NCBI GenBank assembly: GCA_021772015.1
Contig: JAETNS010000005.1
Span: 124,001 to 188,000, forward strand
Source: Prevotellaceae bacterium
GTDB taxonomy: Bacteria > Bacteroidota > Bacteroidia > Bacteroidales > Muribaculaceae
Length of the DNA stretch: 64,000 nucleotides
Reading direction: 5' to 3'
Positions 43,689-54,349 of the stretch are shown piece by piece; position 1 is the first letter of the stretch; every line of letters starts with the position of its first letter. The position numbers were made by a program, and so were the translations under genes. Below the pieces are notes generated by a model. The model ran no database searches. It was not told the DNA's origin and worked only from the letters and a program-made list of their open reading frames with translations.

Positions 43689-45695
43689 TCATGAGATCTC
43701 GGAGTCATCCTCCACGACAAGATTGTCGATGATGAAGTTCTGACGCTCGGAGGTGTTCTTGCCCATGTAGAATTCCAGCAGTTCGGACACGGCATCCTCC
43801 TTGCGCAGGGTGACGCGGTCGAGACGCATGTCAGGACCGATGAAGTCGCGGAACTCATCGGCGGATATTTCTCCCAGACCTTTGAAGCGGGTTATCTCGG
43901 CGTGGTTCCCGAACCGGGCGATCGCGTCGACGCGCTCTTGATCCGTATAGCAGTAATATGAGTCCTTGATCTCCTGCCCTTCCTCCTCCTCTGCTTTCTT
44001 GCGGGATTTCTTTTTGGCCCCGTTGCGGCGGGTCGCGCGGTCATCCCGGACACGGAACAGTGGAGTCTGCAGGACATATACATGTCCTTTCTTGACCAGA
44101 TCCGGGAAGAACTGGAGGAAGAATGTCAGCAACAGCAGGCGGATGTGCATGCCGTCGACATCCGCATCGGTGGCAATTATGACATTGTTGTAGCGTAGTC
44201 CGTCTATCCCGTCCTCGATGTTGAGAGCAGCCTGCAGGAGGTTGAATTCCTCGTTCTCATATACCACCTTGCGGGTCATCCCGAAGGAGTTGAGGGGCTT
44301 TCCGCGCAGAGAGAAGACCGCCTGGGTCTCGACATCTCGTATCTTGGTGATCGAGCCGGACGCGGAGTCTCCCTCGGTCAGGAATATGCTCGAGGCAAGC
44401 TTCTTCTTCTCCAGTTCCTGGGCCTTCTCCTCATCCTTGAAATTGTTCGGGTCGTTGAGGTGGACGCGGCAGTCGCGCAGCTTGGAGTTGTGGAGGTTGA
44501 CTTTCTTGGCCCTCTCGCGGGCCTGCCGGGTGATTCCGGCCATCGCTTTGCGGGCCTGCTCGCTCTCCTGTATTTTCTTCAGGATTATGTTTGCCGTCTC
44601 CAGATTCTTGTGGAGGAAGTTGTCAAGTTCCTTTTTCAGGAAGTCTCCGACAAACTTGGCCACGGTCGGTCCGTCAGGCCCTATGTCGCGCGAGCCGAGC
44701 TTTGTCTTGGTCTGCGACTCGAATTCCGGGTTCTCTACCTTTACGGCGATGGCGGCGACCATGCCGGTACGGATATCGGAGTATTCGAAATTCTTGGCGA
44801 AATAGTCTTTCATTGTCCGGCTGACAGCCTCCTTGAAAGCCGCCAGATGGGTTCCTCCCTGGGTGGTGAACTGTCCGTTGACAAACGAGTAATATTCCTC
44901 GCCATACTGGTTGGCGTGGGTGATGGCGACCTCGATGTCCTGTCCGCGAAGGTGGATGATAGGATAGAGTGGGTCTTTGGTAAGGTTGGCTTTCAACAGG
45001 TCGAGCAGGCCGTTACGGCTGTAGTGGCGTTTGCCGTTCAGGTATATTTCAAGGCCGGTGTTCAGGTAGGTGTAGTTCTTCACCATCGCCTGTATGAAAT
45101 CCAGGTTGAAGTTGTATCCCTTGAACAGGTCCGCGTCGGGGGTGAAGCTCACGAATGTCCCGTTGGGCTCTTTTGTGGGGAAGTCGGAGGTCTCTGTGAG
45201 CAGCTCCGCCCGGCAGAACTCCGCCCGCCGTGCCATGCCGTCTCTGTTGGCCTGGATAATGAATGAAGAGCTAAGCGCGTTTACCGCCTTTATGCCGACT
45301 CCGTTCAGGCCGACAGATTTCTTGAACGCCTTGTTGTCGTATTTCGCGCCGGTATTGATGATCGAGGCGACATCGACAAGTTTCCCCAAAGGAATACCGC
45401 GTCCGTAGTCACGGACTGTGACGGTCGTCTCTGTGACATCAATGGATATCTGGCGGCCATACCCCATCATATACTCGTCGATGGCGTTGTCAAGCACCTC
45501 CTTTATCAGCACATATATTCCGTCATCGCTCTTAGACCCGTCTCCGAGTTTGCCGATATACATGCCCGGACGGAGCCTGATATGCTCCCTCCAGTCAAGG
45601 GTCTTGATCTCATCTTCGGTGTATGTTGCTTCGACCTTGGGCTGTCCCTCGAAAGGGAGAGTCGGGTCGATGGCGGCGGGGTTGTCTTCAGTCAT
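43689..45695 (-). CDS. parE: DNA topoisomerase IV subunit B (ParE)
   Basis: ParE is the ATPase/TOPRIM subunit of topoisomerase IV, which unlinks daughter chromosomes. The ATG at 45695 ([18 protein letters not shown]) is preferred to one nine codons upstream. The GHKL ATPase has [17 protein letters not shown] and [17 protein letters not shown]; the TOPRIM domain has [18 protein letters not shown] and [19 protein letters not shown] lysine/glutamate-rich insert ([17 protein letters not shown]) lies late in the protein. It has 668 residues, nearer to ParE than GyrB of this phylum. A strong promoter precedes it. Confidence 0.9.
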   Translation of the reverse strand: MTEDNPAAIDPTLPFEGQPKVEATYTEDEIKTLDWREHIRLRPGMYIGKLGDGSKSDDGIYVLIKEVLDNAIDEYMMGYGRQISIDVTETTVTVRDYGRGIPLGKLVDVASIINTGAKYDNKAFKKSVGLNGVGIKAVNALSSSFIIQANRDGMARRAEFCRAELLTETSDFPTKEPNGTFVSFTPDADLFKGYNFNLDFIQAMVKNYTYLNTGLEIYLNGKRHYSRNGLLDLLKANLTKDPLYPIIHLRGQDIEVAITHANQYGEEYYSFVNGQFTTQGGTHLAAFKEAVSRTMKDYFAKNFEYSDIRTGMVAAIAVKVENPEFESQTKTKLGSRDIGPDGPTVAKFVGDFLKKELDNFLHKNLETANIILKKIQESEQARKAMAGITRQARERAKKVNLHNSKLRDCRVHLNDPNNFKDEEKAQELEKKKLASSIFLTEGDSASGSITKIRDVETQAVFSLRGKPLNSFGMTRKVVYENEEFNLLQAALNIEDGIDGLRYNNVIIATDADVDGMHIRLLLLTFFLQFFPDLVKKGHVYVLQTPLFRVRDDRATRRNGAKKKSRKKAEEEEGQEIKDSYYCYTDQERVDAIARFGNHAEITRFKGLGEISADEFRDFIGPDMRLDRVTLRKEDAVSELLEFYMGKNTSERQNFIIDNLVVEDDSEIS

Positions 45696-45772
45696 GGCGT
45701 GAAAAGGGAAGGGGACAGGCATGGAGCGGCCTTGTTGTCAGTCGCGAAAAGCGGATGTCGGCTACTCCTATG

Positions 45773-45804
45773 CAAAATTACGAAATCCCCTCCAAAAAAG
45801 CAAA
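45773..45804 (-). promoter_or_regulatory. Promoter of parE-coaD-ctpA
   Basis: TTTG (45804-45801), 20 bases, then TAATTTTG (45780-45773) on the minus strand is an ideal Bacteroidota promoter. The leader would be about 70 bases. Confidence 0.75.
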
Positions 45805-45831
45805 CCTTTCTGCATCCCTCGGCAATCATCC

Positions 45832-46089
45832 TTATACCCAGGGGAATGGGGTTATAAGGTTGACATCGGTGTCGCCTGTGAACATTGCGATCGACAGCCA
45901 TATCAGCAGCAATATAATCAACACTCCCACTCCGATCCACATCCAGAAACTTGTTCCCTTGCGGCTGCGTGGCTGATGTTCCGGCGGGATGAATCCGGGG
46001 TCTTCCTCACGTATTCGCTCTATATCTCTCTCCCGCTCTTTTTCGTGGCGTGAAAGCCTGCGGTTGTCGCTTTCCATCTTATGTTCCAT
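45832..46089 (-). CDS. Small single-pass membrane protein of unknown function
   Basis: This 85-residue protein has a highly charged N-terminal half (MESDNRRLSRHEKERERDIE) that is probably helical and cytosolic. One membrane helix follows (SFWMWIGVGVLIILLLIWLSIAMF, about 48-71), then a short tail ending FPWV. No family is recognised. Its charge pattern and the positive-inside rule support a real protein. It lies alone between parE and the rplI terminator on the same strand; no clear promoter box was found. Confidence 0.6.
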   Translation of the reverse strand: MEHKMESDNRRLSRHEKERERDIERIREEDPGFIPPEHQPRSRKGTSFWMWIGVGVLIILLLIWLSIAMFTGDTDVNLITPFPWV

Positions 46090-46193
46090 GTTCTTGTGGT
46101 TTTAACATTATCAAACAATTCGTTTAATTCTTAACACTTGGAGATGTGAAATGGTTGGAGCAAGGATGGGTGTGAAATGCGCGGGTGGTGCCG

Positions 46194-46226
46194 AAAAAAG
46201 CCGGGATGCTCACGCATACCGGCTTT
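46194..46226 (-). terminator. Rho-independent terminator of rpsF-rpsR-rplI
   Basis: On the minus strand GCCGG pairs with CCGGC and ATGC with GCAT around GTGA, with one mismatch between the two helices. TTTTTT (46199-46194) follows directly. It lies 60 bases past the rplI stop. Confidence 0.88.
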
Positions 46227-46285
46227 CACGTTGGGGATTGTATGTTCCCCCCGGATGGGGTGTGGGGGGAACGGGGATATATCTT

Positions 46286-46729
46286 TTATTCAGCGACGAC
46301 CTCGAAAGGAATCTCAACGGAGACTTCCTTGTGGAGGTTGACCTTGGCGGTGTACTTGCCGAGTTCCTTGACGGCATCCTTAAGCTCGATGAGCTTGCGG
46401 TCTACCTTGTGGCCGAGAGCTTCGAGAGCGTCGGCGATCTGGATGTTGTTGACAGAGCCGAAGATGGTGCCGTTGGCGGCAGCCTTGGCTCCGATGGTCA
46501 GCGATACATCAGCCAGAGATGCGGCGAGAGCTTCTGCGTCGGCCTTGATCTGGGCGAGTTTGTGGGCCTGCTGACGCTGGTTCTCCTGAAGCTGCTTGAG
46601 GTTGGAGGAGTTGGCGATCACAGCTTTGCCCTGGGGAATGAGGAAGTTGCGGCCGTAGCCGTCCTTTACTTCGACAACGTCGTCCTTGTAGCCAAGGCCG
46701 CGCACGTCTTCTTTCAATATGATCTTCAT
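46286..46729 (-). CDS. rplI: 50S ribosomal protein L9
   Basis: L9 binds 23S rRNA at the base of the L1 stalk. The 147-residue protein starts MKIILKEDVRGLGYKDDVVE with GYGRNFLIPQGKAVIA, the RNA-binding N-domain, then a long connecting helix and the C-domain (FGSVNNIQIADAL, VSVEIPFEVVAE). Length is typical. It is the last gene of the rpsF-rpsR-rplI operon. Confidence 0.98.
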   Translation of the reverse strand: MKIILKEDVRGLGYKDDVVEVKDGYGRNFLIPQGKAVIANSSNLKQLQENQRQQAHKLAQIKADAEALAASLADVSLTIGAKAAANGTIFGSVNNIQIADALEALGHKVDRKLIELKDAVKELGKYTAKVNLHKEVSVEIPFEVVAE

Positions 46730-46773
46730 ACGGATGGGAGTTCTAATTGGTTGAAGTGATTTGAGCCTTCGGC

Positions 46774-47043
46774 TTATTTCATGAGGTCGGTGACGTAGGG
46801 CAGAAGGGCCAGGTGGCGGGCACGCTTTACAGCCTGGGCCACGCGGCGCTGGAACTTCAGCGAGGTGCCGGTGATACGACGGGGAAGGATCTTGCCCTGC
46901 TCGTTGAGGAATTTCTTGAGGAATTCAGGATCCTTGTAGTCGATGTATTTGATGCCGGAACGTTTGAAGCGGCAGTATTTCTTCTTCTTGACGTCGACCG
47001 ACAGGGGAGTGAGATAGCGGATTTCAGATTGGGTCTGTGCCAT
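46774..47043 (-). CDS. rpsR: 30S ribosomal protein S18
   Basis: S18 pairs with S6 in the platform of the 30S subunit. The 89-residue protein has the conserved core [34 protein letters not shown] and [17 protein letters not shown]. It sits 44 bases before rplI and 63 bases after rpsF. Confidence 0.98.
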   Translation of the reverse strand: MAQTQSEIRYLTPLSVDVKKKKYCRFKRSGIKYIDYKDPEFLKKFLNEQGKILPRRITGTSLKFQRRVAQAVKRARHLALLPYVTDLMK

Positions 47044-47106
47044 TTTTGTGTCGTGATTCTTTTTTGTTGGTTGATGTTTTCTTTGCAGCCGTTGACGGAT
47101 CGGGGC

Positions 47107-47475
47107 TTAGGCCTCGGCGTTCTCGGCGGGAGCTGCGGCGGCTTTGCCGGCCTTGAGGGAGCGGCGCTTGGCGGCGTACTCTGCGGCGTACTTGTCGTTG
47201 CGGAACACCAGGAAGCGGATGACGCGCTCGTCGCGGCGGAAAGCGGTCTCGATCTTCTTGACGATCGTGGGGTCGCCGTCGAATTCAACCAGGGCGTAGA
47301 ATCCTGTGGATTTCTTCTGGATGGGGTATGCGAGCTTGCGCAGTCCCCAGATCTCCTCGTTCACGATGGAGGCACCGTTGTCGGTGAGCACCTTTGTGAA
47401 CTTCTCTACCGCTTCCTTCATCTGAGCGTCAGACAAAACGGGAGTTAAAATGAAAACGGTTTCGTAGTGGTTCAT
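47107..47475 (-). CDS. rpsF: 30S ribosomal protein S6
   Basis: S6 binds 16S rRNA as a dimer with S18. The 122-residue protein starts [18 protein letters not shown] and has [20 protein letters not shown] and [16 protein letters not shown]. The C-terminal tail is Ala/Glu-rich, as in many Bacteroidota. It is first in the operon with rpsR and rplI. Confidence 0.98.
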   Translation of the reverse strand: MNHYETVFILTPVLSDAQMKEAVEKFTKVLTDNGASIVNEEIWGLRKLAYPIQKKSTGFYALVEFDGDPTIVKKIETAFRRDERVIRFLVFRNDKYAAEYAAKRRSLKAGKAAAAPAENAEA

Positions 47476-47542
47476 TTCTTAAACTGTTGATGTTTAATGT
47501 GTTAATATGCGGCATGGGCAAGTATGCGCCCAAACCGGGTGC

Positions 47543-47573
47543 AAAGTTACACAAATACCGCGACATTTGCAAG
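47543..47573 (-). promoter_or_regulatory. Promoter of the rpsF-rpsR-rplI operon
   Basis: TTG (47573-47571), 20 bases, then TAACTTTG (47550-47543) on the minus strand. The -33 element nearly touches the stop of the AraC-type gene (47580). The leader is about 60 bases. Confidence 0.75.
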
Positions 47574-47579
47574 TGGAGA

Positions 47580-48455
47580 TCAGATGATTATCTTGTTTTT
47601 GCGGTAATATTCGCGGAAGGTCGAGGGTGAGCAGCCTTTCTTGCGCTTGAAGATGCGGTTGAAATTGGAGACATTGTTGAATCCGCATTCGAAGCAGATC
47701 TCCAGCACCGAGGCCATTGTCTCGGCCAGCATGCGGGAGGCGTGACCCAGGCGGACATCGATGATGTAGTCGCTGACAGTGCGCCCGGTCCGGAGCTTGA
47801 AGAATCGGGAGAAGGCCGATGGGGTCATGCAGACTATCTGGGCCAGTTCCTCCAGCCGCAGCTCGCGCCGGTAGTTAGCCCTGATGTACTCCTCGACCTT
47901 GTGGATCCGGCGTGACTCCGAGCTTGTGCCCCCTTTGGCGAATGATGTGGAGCTGAGCAGCTGGCAGTCTTCATCTTTCGACAGGATATATAGGATTTCC
48001 ATCAGTTTCAGCACGCGGTAGAAGTCTGGCTGTGCCTGGGTGATCTCGTCAAGAAGCTTGTAGATCCTGACGATGCATCCCAGGGAGAAAGCGACCCCTG
48101 ACTTGGCTTTGTCGAAAAGATCGCTTATCGACTTCAGCTGATTCTTGGCAAGGAAGGTGTCGCCGAAGATGGCGGGAGTGAACTGTATGGTTATCTCCCT
48201 TATTTTGGCGGATTTGCAGCTGAATTGTTCCCAGACATGTTCCAGCCCCGTGCCTACCATCACCAGGTCGTATTTGCCAAGTACCTCCACTGAGTCGCCG
48301 ACGATACGGCGCGCCCCCTCGCAGTTTTCCACAAAGTTAAGCTCTATCTCTTCGTGGCGGTGGAGCGGATAGTCAAACTGGCTCTTGTATCGGTCGACAA
48401 GGTAGAAACAATCCTCTTTTGACAGAGGGGTTATCTCGGTCATCACAGTTGTCAT
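47580..48455 (-). CDS. AraC-family transcriptional regulator with cupin sensor domain
   Basis: This 291-residue protein has an N-terminal cupin (FDYPLHRHEEIELNFVENCEG, then VMVGTGLEHVWEQF) that usually binds a sugar or metabolite. The C-terminal AraC double HTH (about 190-288) has RELRLEELAQIVCMTPSAFS, LRTGRTVSDYIIDVRLGHA and ECGFNNVSNFNRIFKRKKG. It lies 90 bases after the alpha-galactosidase gene, with a palindrome between, on the edge of the mannan locus. It is the only regulator in the visible part of that locus and probably controls it; this rests on position. Confidence 0.88.
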   Translation of the reverse strand: MTTVMTEITPLSKEDCFYLVDRYKSQFDYPLHRHEEIELNFVENCEGARRIVGDSVEVLGKYDLVMVGTGLEHVWEQFSCKSAKIREITIQFTPAIFGDTFLAKNQLKSISDLFDKAKSGVAFSLGCIVRIYKLLDEITQAQPDFYRVLKLMEILYILSKDEDCQLLSSTSFAKGGTSSESRRIHKVEEYIRANYRRELRLEELAQIVCMTPSAFSRFFKLRTGRTVSDYIIDVRLGHASRMLAETMASVLEICFECGFNNVSNFNRIFKRKKGCSPSTFREYYRKNKIII

Positions 48456-48500
48456 GGCATCAGAAAGGTGGGATTATTTGATTTTCCTTAATTGTGTATT

Positions 48501-48535
48501 AAGTAACCGGCCAAAATAATTTTGACCAGTTACTT
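48501..48535. repeat. 35-bp near-palindrome, related to MITE-like element ends
   Basis: The sequence is symmetric over two 17-base arms (AAGTAAC ... GTTACTT) with two mismatches that become G-U pairs in minus-strand RNA. The right part (48512-48536) repeats exactly 25 bases of the element end at 34132-34156. It lies between the alpha-galactosidase stop (48546) and the AraC start. It may be two element ends fused, and may act as a transcript hairpin. Confidence 0.6.
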
Positions 48536-48545
48536 ATCATTAAAG

Positions 48546-50750
48546 TCATTGCTTCTCAAGGAGCAGTATCCGTGAGCAGTAGTCGACCTTTTCGCCCCAT
48601 TCGAGGTCATGTGACGGGCGCATTTCCAGTCCGTTGTCAATCAGGAAACGGCCTGTGAAGACTTTCCCCTCGTATGGCAGCGGCTTGAGGTCTATGGCGT
48701 TGATTTCCGTCACCTTGTAGGAGGCGTCAGGGTCGAGACCCTCCATCGGCACGCGTGTGACCAGCGGAGCGGAATAGTCATTGTTGGTGCGGAACCAGTA
48801 GAAGACACTCTTGTCTTTCGCCGGGGAGACATACATCAGTGACACGACCCCTCGGTTGTCGAACGGCGACACAAGGCGGTAGAGGTCGCCCAGCTGCACC
48901 ACGTCGCGGAATCCCTTGTATGCCTCTATGGCTCCTTTGCAGAAATCGCGCTCCTGCTGGGTCATGTCGCGCGGCTGTATCTCCATTCCGAGCCTGCCTG
49001 TCATGGCGACATCACAACGGAATTTGAGCGGCACGACGCGGAAAGTGGTGTGGTTGGGAACCGCGCTGATATGGCTTCCCATGGCGACCGCCGGGAAGAA
49101 ATAGCTGAGCCCCCACTGCGCGCCCAGACGCTGGAACGCGTCGGTGTTGTCAGACACCCAGAATTCGTCGAAGTTGTCAAGGATGCCGTAATTGGCGCGG
49201 CCTCCACCTGAAGCGCAGGCCTGTATAGCAACGTCGGGGTGCTTGGCGCGTATGCGCTCCATGACGGAGGTAAGCCCCCGGTGGTAGCGTATCGACATCT
49301 CGCTCTGGCGGTCGGCGGAGAGGTATTGTGAGCCGTGCTGCATCACAGGGGCGTTGGCGTCCCATTTGACATAGGCGATCTCCGGGTTGTTGGTAAGCAG
49401 GGTGTCGACCATGTTGACGATGAAATCCTGCACTTTGGGGTTGGCCAGGTCGAGGACAAGCTGTGTCCCGCCGCGTCCCTCCACTATGTCGCGGTTGGCC
49501 GCCTTGATGACCCAGTCGGGATGCTCCTTGTAGAGCCGGGCATTGGAGTTCGTCATCTCCGGCTCGACCCAGATGCCGAACTTGACACCCCGCTTGCGGG
49601 CTTCGTCGGTCAATCCCTTTATCCCGTGGGGGAGTTTGCGCGTATCAACCTCCCAGTCGCCGAGCGACGAGGAATCATCGTCACGCTGTCCGAACCATCC
49701 GTCATCCATCACAAACAGTTCGCCTCCCATGTCGGCGATATCCTGCATCATCGCGGCCATCTTCGGCTCGTCGATGTTGAAGTAGACCCCTTCCCATGAA
49801 TTGAGCAGTATCGGGTTGACCTCCGTCCCATGGGCAAGATGGTATTGACGGCCCCAGCGGTGGAAGTTCCGGCTGACTGCCCCCATACCTGTGTTGGAAT
49901 AGGTGAGGGCGACCGCAGGTGTGGAGAATGTTTCCCCCGGCATAAGTTTCCAAGACGATTCGTCAGGATGTATCCCCGCGAATAGCTGATGCCGTCCGTG
50001 ATCGTCGGTGACTACCCGCAGGCGGTAGTTGCCTCCGTAAAGGAGAGCCGCTCCGATGACGCGCCCGGAGGTCTCGGAGGGTTTGCCGTCAAGCGACAGC
50101 ATCACTTCGGCATGTGAGGTGTGGGAATTGCGGACACCATCTTTGTTCTGTATCACTTTCATTCCCGGTGTGAGCTTCTCATTGTTGACGCGTCCCTCGT
50201 TGGCCCATGTGCCGTACAGGCTTGTCAGCCATGCGTCGGTTGAACGGAAAGGGAGGCAGGCCGATTCGAAGCGGTCGAGTATGACCGGTTTCTTGCCGTT
50301 GTTGGTGATGTCGACCCAGGTCTCGATCACATCCTCTTTGGGAAACGCCAGATAATTGAGCGTCACGCTGACAGGATAGTGGCGGTCGGCAAGGGGAATT
50401 GTCGTCAAAGTGTTGCCGTTGTTGTCAACCACGCTTTCAGGTTCCCCGGCCCGTATGAGGTCAAGTGTCATGTTGCCGTCGGGCATCGTCACGCTCAGCG
50501 CGCTTTCCCCTTCCGGATAATTGCCGTAAACGGGATAGGCCGGAGTGTTCTCCCCTTCGGGAGCCGCGTCGAGGACCTGGTTAAGATCTCCCTTGACAAC
50601 CGGGCCAAAATAGAGGAGTGACGGAGCTGCGGCAGAGTCGAGTTTCAGGATTATCTGGGAATTGAATGTGGTCATAGGAAGAAGCCTGGGTGTCGCGCCG
50701 GACATCAGAAAAGTGACAGAAAAGGCCAACAAGGCCGGAATCTTTTTCAT
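48546..50750 (-). CDS. Secreted alpha-galactosidase (GH36)
   Basis: This enzyme removes alpha-1,6-galactose side chains, here probably from galactomannan oligosaccharides. The 734-residue precursor has a signal peptide (MKKIPALLAFSVTFLMSGA). The supersandwich domain is followed by the barrel with FVMDDGWFGQRDDD, YVKWDANAPV (nucleophile Asp464) and WVSDNTDAFQR (acid/base Asp534). CASGGGRANYGIL is also typical of GH36. A periplasmic site is likely. It is divergent from susC and has its own promoter. Confidence 0.95.
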   Translation of the reverse strand: MKKIPALLAFSVTFLMSGATPRLLPMTTFNSQIILKLDSAAAPSLLYFGPVVKGDLNQVLDAAPEGENTPAYPVYGNYPEGESALSVTMPDGNMTLDLIRAGEPESVVDNNGNTLTTIPLADRHYPVSVTLNYLAFPKEDVIETWVDITNNGKKPVILDRFESACLPFRSTDAWLTSLYGTWANEGRVNNEKLTPGMKVIQNKDGVRNSHTSHAEVMLSLDGKPSETSGRVIGAALLYGGNYRLRVVTDDHGRHQLFAGIHPDESSWKLMPGETFSTPAVALTYSNTGMGAVSRNFHRWGRQYHLAHGTEVNPILLNSWEGVYFNIDEPKMAAMMQDIADMGGELFVMDDGWFGQRDDDSSSLGDWEVDTRKLPHGIKGLTDEARKRGVKFGIWVEPEMTNSNARLYKEHPDWVIKAANRDIVEGRGGTQLVLDLANPKVQDFIVNMVDTLLTNNPEIAYVKWDANAPVMQHGSQYLSADRQSEMSIRYHRGLTSVMERIRAKHPDVAIQACASGGGRANYGILDNFDEFWVSDNTDAFQRLGAQWGLSYFFPAVAMGSHISAVPNHTTFRVVPLKFRCDVAMTGRLGMEIQPRDMTQQERDFCKGAIEAYKGFRDVVQLGDLYRLVSPFDNRGVVSLMYVSPAKDKSVFYWFRTNNDYSAPLVTRVPMEGLDPDASYKVTEINAIDLKPLPYEGKVFTGRFLIDNGLEMRPSHDLEWGEKVDYCSRILLLEKQ

Positions 50751-50814
50751 GGATCAGGGTGTATGGAAGATAATATATATTGAGGGGATGCCCCCTGCAG
50801 AAGTGTTCGCATGG

Positions 50815-50845
50815 CAAATTTAGTCATAACCGACCAAGATTACAA
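50815..50845 (-). promoter_or_regulatory. Promoter of the alpha-galactosidase gene
   Basis: TTG (50845-50843), 20 bases, then TAAATTTG (50822-50815) on the minus strand. A small hairpin (AGGGG/CCCCT, 50783-50796) lies in the leader. The gap 50751-51115 otherwise holds only this promoter and the opposing susC promoter. Confidence 0.7.
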
Positions 50846-51002
50846 CACCTCCCGCGTAATATGTAGAAATAGGTCAAGAAAAGGCAAAAATAGTATCAGC
50901 ATTCGGCGGCCATCTCATGATTTTAACATTCGATCCGTGAGATTCGGCGGATTAGTATTACTTATTGCTAAAATTGTATCAGTCGTTTCTGTTTTTACTT
51001 GC

Positions 51003-51010
51003 TAACTTTG
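51003..51010 (+). promoter_or_regulatory. Promoter -7 box of the mannan utilisation operon
   Basis: TAACTTTG is an exact TAnnTTTG box 105 bases before the susC ATG. The nearest upstream TTG (50974-50976) is 26 bases away, too far for a normal -33 element. This suggests dependence on an activator, in contrast to the complete promoter of the divergent alpha-galactosidase gene. Confidence 0.6.
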
Positions 51011-51115
51011 CATCGTCACCATAAGACCATGTGAACTCACTTCCTTACCTAAGGATTCAATAACCCAATTTTTATCTTTAACTAACTCAAAAAGTCTTTT
51101 ACCTTAAACCCGCTC

Positions 51116-54100
51116 ATGATGACAGGCAAATTCTTTAGTTTTCGTGCTTTGCTTCTGGCTCTGACCGCGATTCTCGCTGTCTCCGCCTCGGCTCAAGTCA
51201 CGGTCAAGGGTACGGTCGTCGATCAGGACGACGAACCCATCATCGGAGCTTCCGTCCTTGAACAGGGAACCGCGACAGGTACCTCGACAGACATCGACGG
51301 AAATTTCACCCTAACGGTAAAGTCCGGGAAAGCTACCCTGGCGGTCTCCTATATAGGATATGAGAGCCAGAAAGTGGCGCTCAACGGACGCACCGAAATC
51401 ACTATCAAGATGAAGGAGGACGCAGGTGTCAACCTCGACGAGGTCGTGGTTGTCGGCTACGGAACCCAAAGACGCACCGACGTGACCGGTTCGGTGGCAT
51501 CGTTGTCTAAAGACCAGATGCGCGAATCGGTTGTCACCAACGCCGACCAGATGCTCCAGGGCAAGATCGCCGGTGTCCAGGTGACATCGAACTCCGGCGC
51601 CCCCGGGGGCGCTACCTCGATCCGCATCCGCGGAGCGAGGTAGATCAACTCCTCCAATGAACCGCTCTATATAATAGATGGTGTACAGATGTCCACCGCC
51701 GGAAGCGATATCGGCGGTTTCGACTGGGCCGGTGGTACGAACGGACAGACGAAAGTCAATCCTCTGGCTTCGATCGCCCCCTCTGACATCGTCTCGATCG
51801 ACGTGCTCAAGGATGCCTCGGCCTGCGCCATCTATGGTGCCGCCGGAGCCAACGGTGTCGTCATCGTGACCACCCGCCGTGGCGAGGCCGGTCATACCAA
51901 TGTGACCTACGACGGATATGTCGCCTGGCAGACCGTCGCCAAGAAGATCGACATGATGGACCTGTCGGAGTATGCCGAATACCAGAACCAGCTCTATGCC
52001 GAGGGTATCATCACCGAAAAGCAGCTTGACAAGGCTTTCCTCGACCCGTCGCTCCTCGGAAAGGGCACAGACTGGCAGGACGAGATTTTCCGCACCGCCT
52101 TCATGACCTCCCACCAGGTAGGCGTTTCAGGGGGTAGCGAGAAACTCACCTACGCCATGTCGGGCGGCTGGATGAAGCAGGACGGTATCATCATCGGCTC
52201 TGACTTCAACCGATTCAACTCCCGTTTCAATCTCGACTCGCAGTTCACCCCGTGGCTGAAACTCGGCGGCTCGCTGGCCTACACCCGCACCAACGAGAAG
52301 ATCACCCTCAACGACGGTTCTGATGGCGTTATCATGCAGGCCATGACGATGCAGCCCCATGTCCCCGTCCGCGACTTCGACGGCAACTGGGCCGGTCCGA
52401 CCACTGTCGACGGTTCTTCGACCTGGAACCCCGTGGCTCTCGCCCTCCAGAAGAACAACCGCCTGCTGCGCCAGCGCGTGATGGGTAACTTCTATGTCAA
52501 CGCCGACTTCCTGAAATACTTCACTTTCCGCGCTGAATACGGCTTCGACGCTTCCCAGAACCAGAACAAGAGCTACATCCCCCGTTACCAGTTCGGTCTT
52601 GTCTCCAACGACATCAACCAGATGATGCACCGCGAGGACCATTCCTTCTTCTGGGTGCAGAAAGACTACGTGACATATCACCAGCGTTTCGCCGAGAAGC
52701 ATGACCTGACCGTGATGGCCGGTTTCGAGGCTTCAAAGTCGACCTGGAACAACACCACCCTCATCAAGAAGAACTTCTCCTCCGACCAGATCTTTGTGAT
52801 GACCAACGACGGAGAGTTCGTGTCGAACAACGGTTATGACGACTCCGCGACCACCGCTTCGATTTTCGCCCGCGCCAACTACTCTTTCGACAACCGCTAC
52901 CTGATCACCGCCACCATCCGCCGCGACGGCTCCTCGAAGTTCGGCCCCAACAACAAGTGGGGTACCTTCCCCTCCGTGGCCCTCGCCTGGCGTGTCACCC
53001 AGGAAAAATTCATGGAAGGCACGACCTCATGGCTTGACAACCTGAAACTCCGCCTCGGTTACGGTAAGGTGGGTAACTCAAATATCGACACCTACCGCTA
53101 CGCCGCAGCGATGACAGCCATCCAGACCCCGTTCGGAACCGCCTATTATCCCGCCAACCTTTCCAATCCCGATCTGAAATGGGAGGCTTCCGAGCAGTTC
53201 AACGCCGGTCTCGACTTCGCCGTGTTCAACAACCGTCTGGAGTTCACATTCGATATTTACAAGAAGCAGACCGACGGTCTCCTCCTCGAGGTCTTCACTC
53301 CCGGATATCTCAGCGCGTCTAACGGCTACACCATCCGTCCGCCTTACGCCAATGTCGGCAAGACACAGAACACCGGTATCGACTTCGCCCTCAATGCGCG
53401 CCCGATCGTGACCAATGACTTCTCATGGCGCATGAACCTGACTCTCTCCCACAATAAGAACAAGGTTGTCTCGCTCAACGAGAACTCACAGGCGATGCGT
53501 GGTAAGATCGACTGGTATTCCGAATTCCAGTCAGCCACCCTCATCACAGTCGGAAAGCCTATGGGTGTGTTCTACGGATATGTGACCGACGGCCTCTTCC
53601 AGAATGCTGACGAGATCCGCAACCACGCCACCCAGACCGGCGGTTCGGTTCCCTACGCCAACCGTGTCGACCGCACATCAGGCGCATGGGTGGGTGACAT
53701 CAAGTTCAAGGATCTCAATGACGACGGTGTCATCAACGAGGATGACCAGACGATCATAGGCGATCCCAATCCGGATCTGACATTCGGTTTCACCACCGCG
53801 TTCACCTATAAGGATTTCGAGCTTTCGATCGGTTTCAACGGAGCTATCGGCGGAGACATCCTCAACTGGGCCCGCTACAAGACCGAAGGACTCTCCTCGA
53901 TCTGGGACAACCAGACATCCGACGTGCTCGGCCGCGCCCAGTCGGCGATGATCGATCCCTCCAAGGGATTCGACCCCGACAATGTCTATCTGGCCTCCAA
54001 CGGCAACGGGCTTCCCCGTTTCTCCAACCTTGACGGCAACTCTAACTGCCGCATGAGCGACCGCTGGATTGAGGATGGCACCTACCTGCGCATCCAGAAC

Positions 54101-54322
54101 ATAGCCCTTAGCTACAACCTCCCCCGCAAATGGGGCAGCAAGGTCGGCTTGTCCTCGGCCAAGATCTATTTCAACGTCCAGAACGTCCATACATTCACCA
54201 AATACTCAGGCTATGATCCTGAAATCGGCGCATTCAACCAGAGCGCGTTGCTTCAGAACATCGACCGCGGCCGTTATCCGACCCCGCGCACTTACACCCT
54301 CGGCCTGAACCTCTCTTTCTAA
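51116..54322 (+). pseudogene. susC: SusC-type TonB-dependent receptor with an internal TAG stop
   Basis: SusC proteins import glycans across the outer membrane with a SusD lid. Signal peptide: LLLALTAILAVSASAQ. A carboxypeptidase-regulatory-like domain follows (VTVKGTVVDQDDEPIIGASV), then the TonB-box region LDEVVVVGYGTQRRTDV, the plug (ADQMLQGKIAGVQVTS) and a 22-strand-type barrel ending YTLGLNLSF. Codon 176 (51641-51643) is TAG, between IRGAR and [15 protein letters not shown], a highly conserved plug stretch. The frame is otherwise open for 1,068 codons, so a serine codon TCG was probably changed in one base. This is a recent nonsense mutation, an error, or a read-through case. Confidence 0.9.
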
Positions 54323-54349
54323 CATTCCAAATCCTGAATCTATCCAAAG

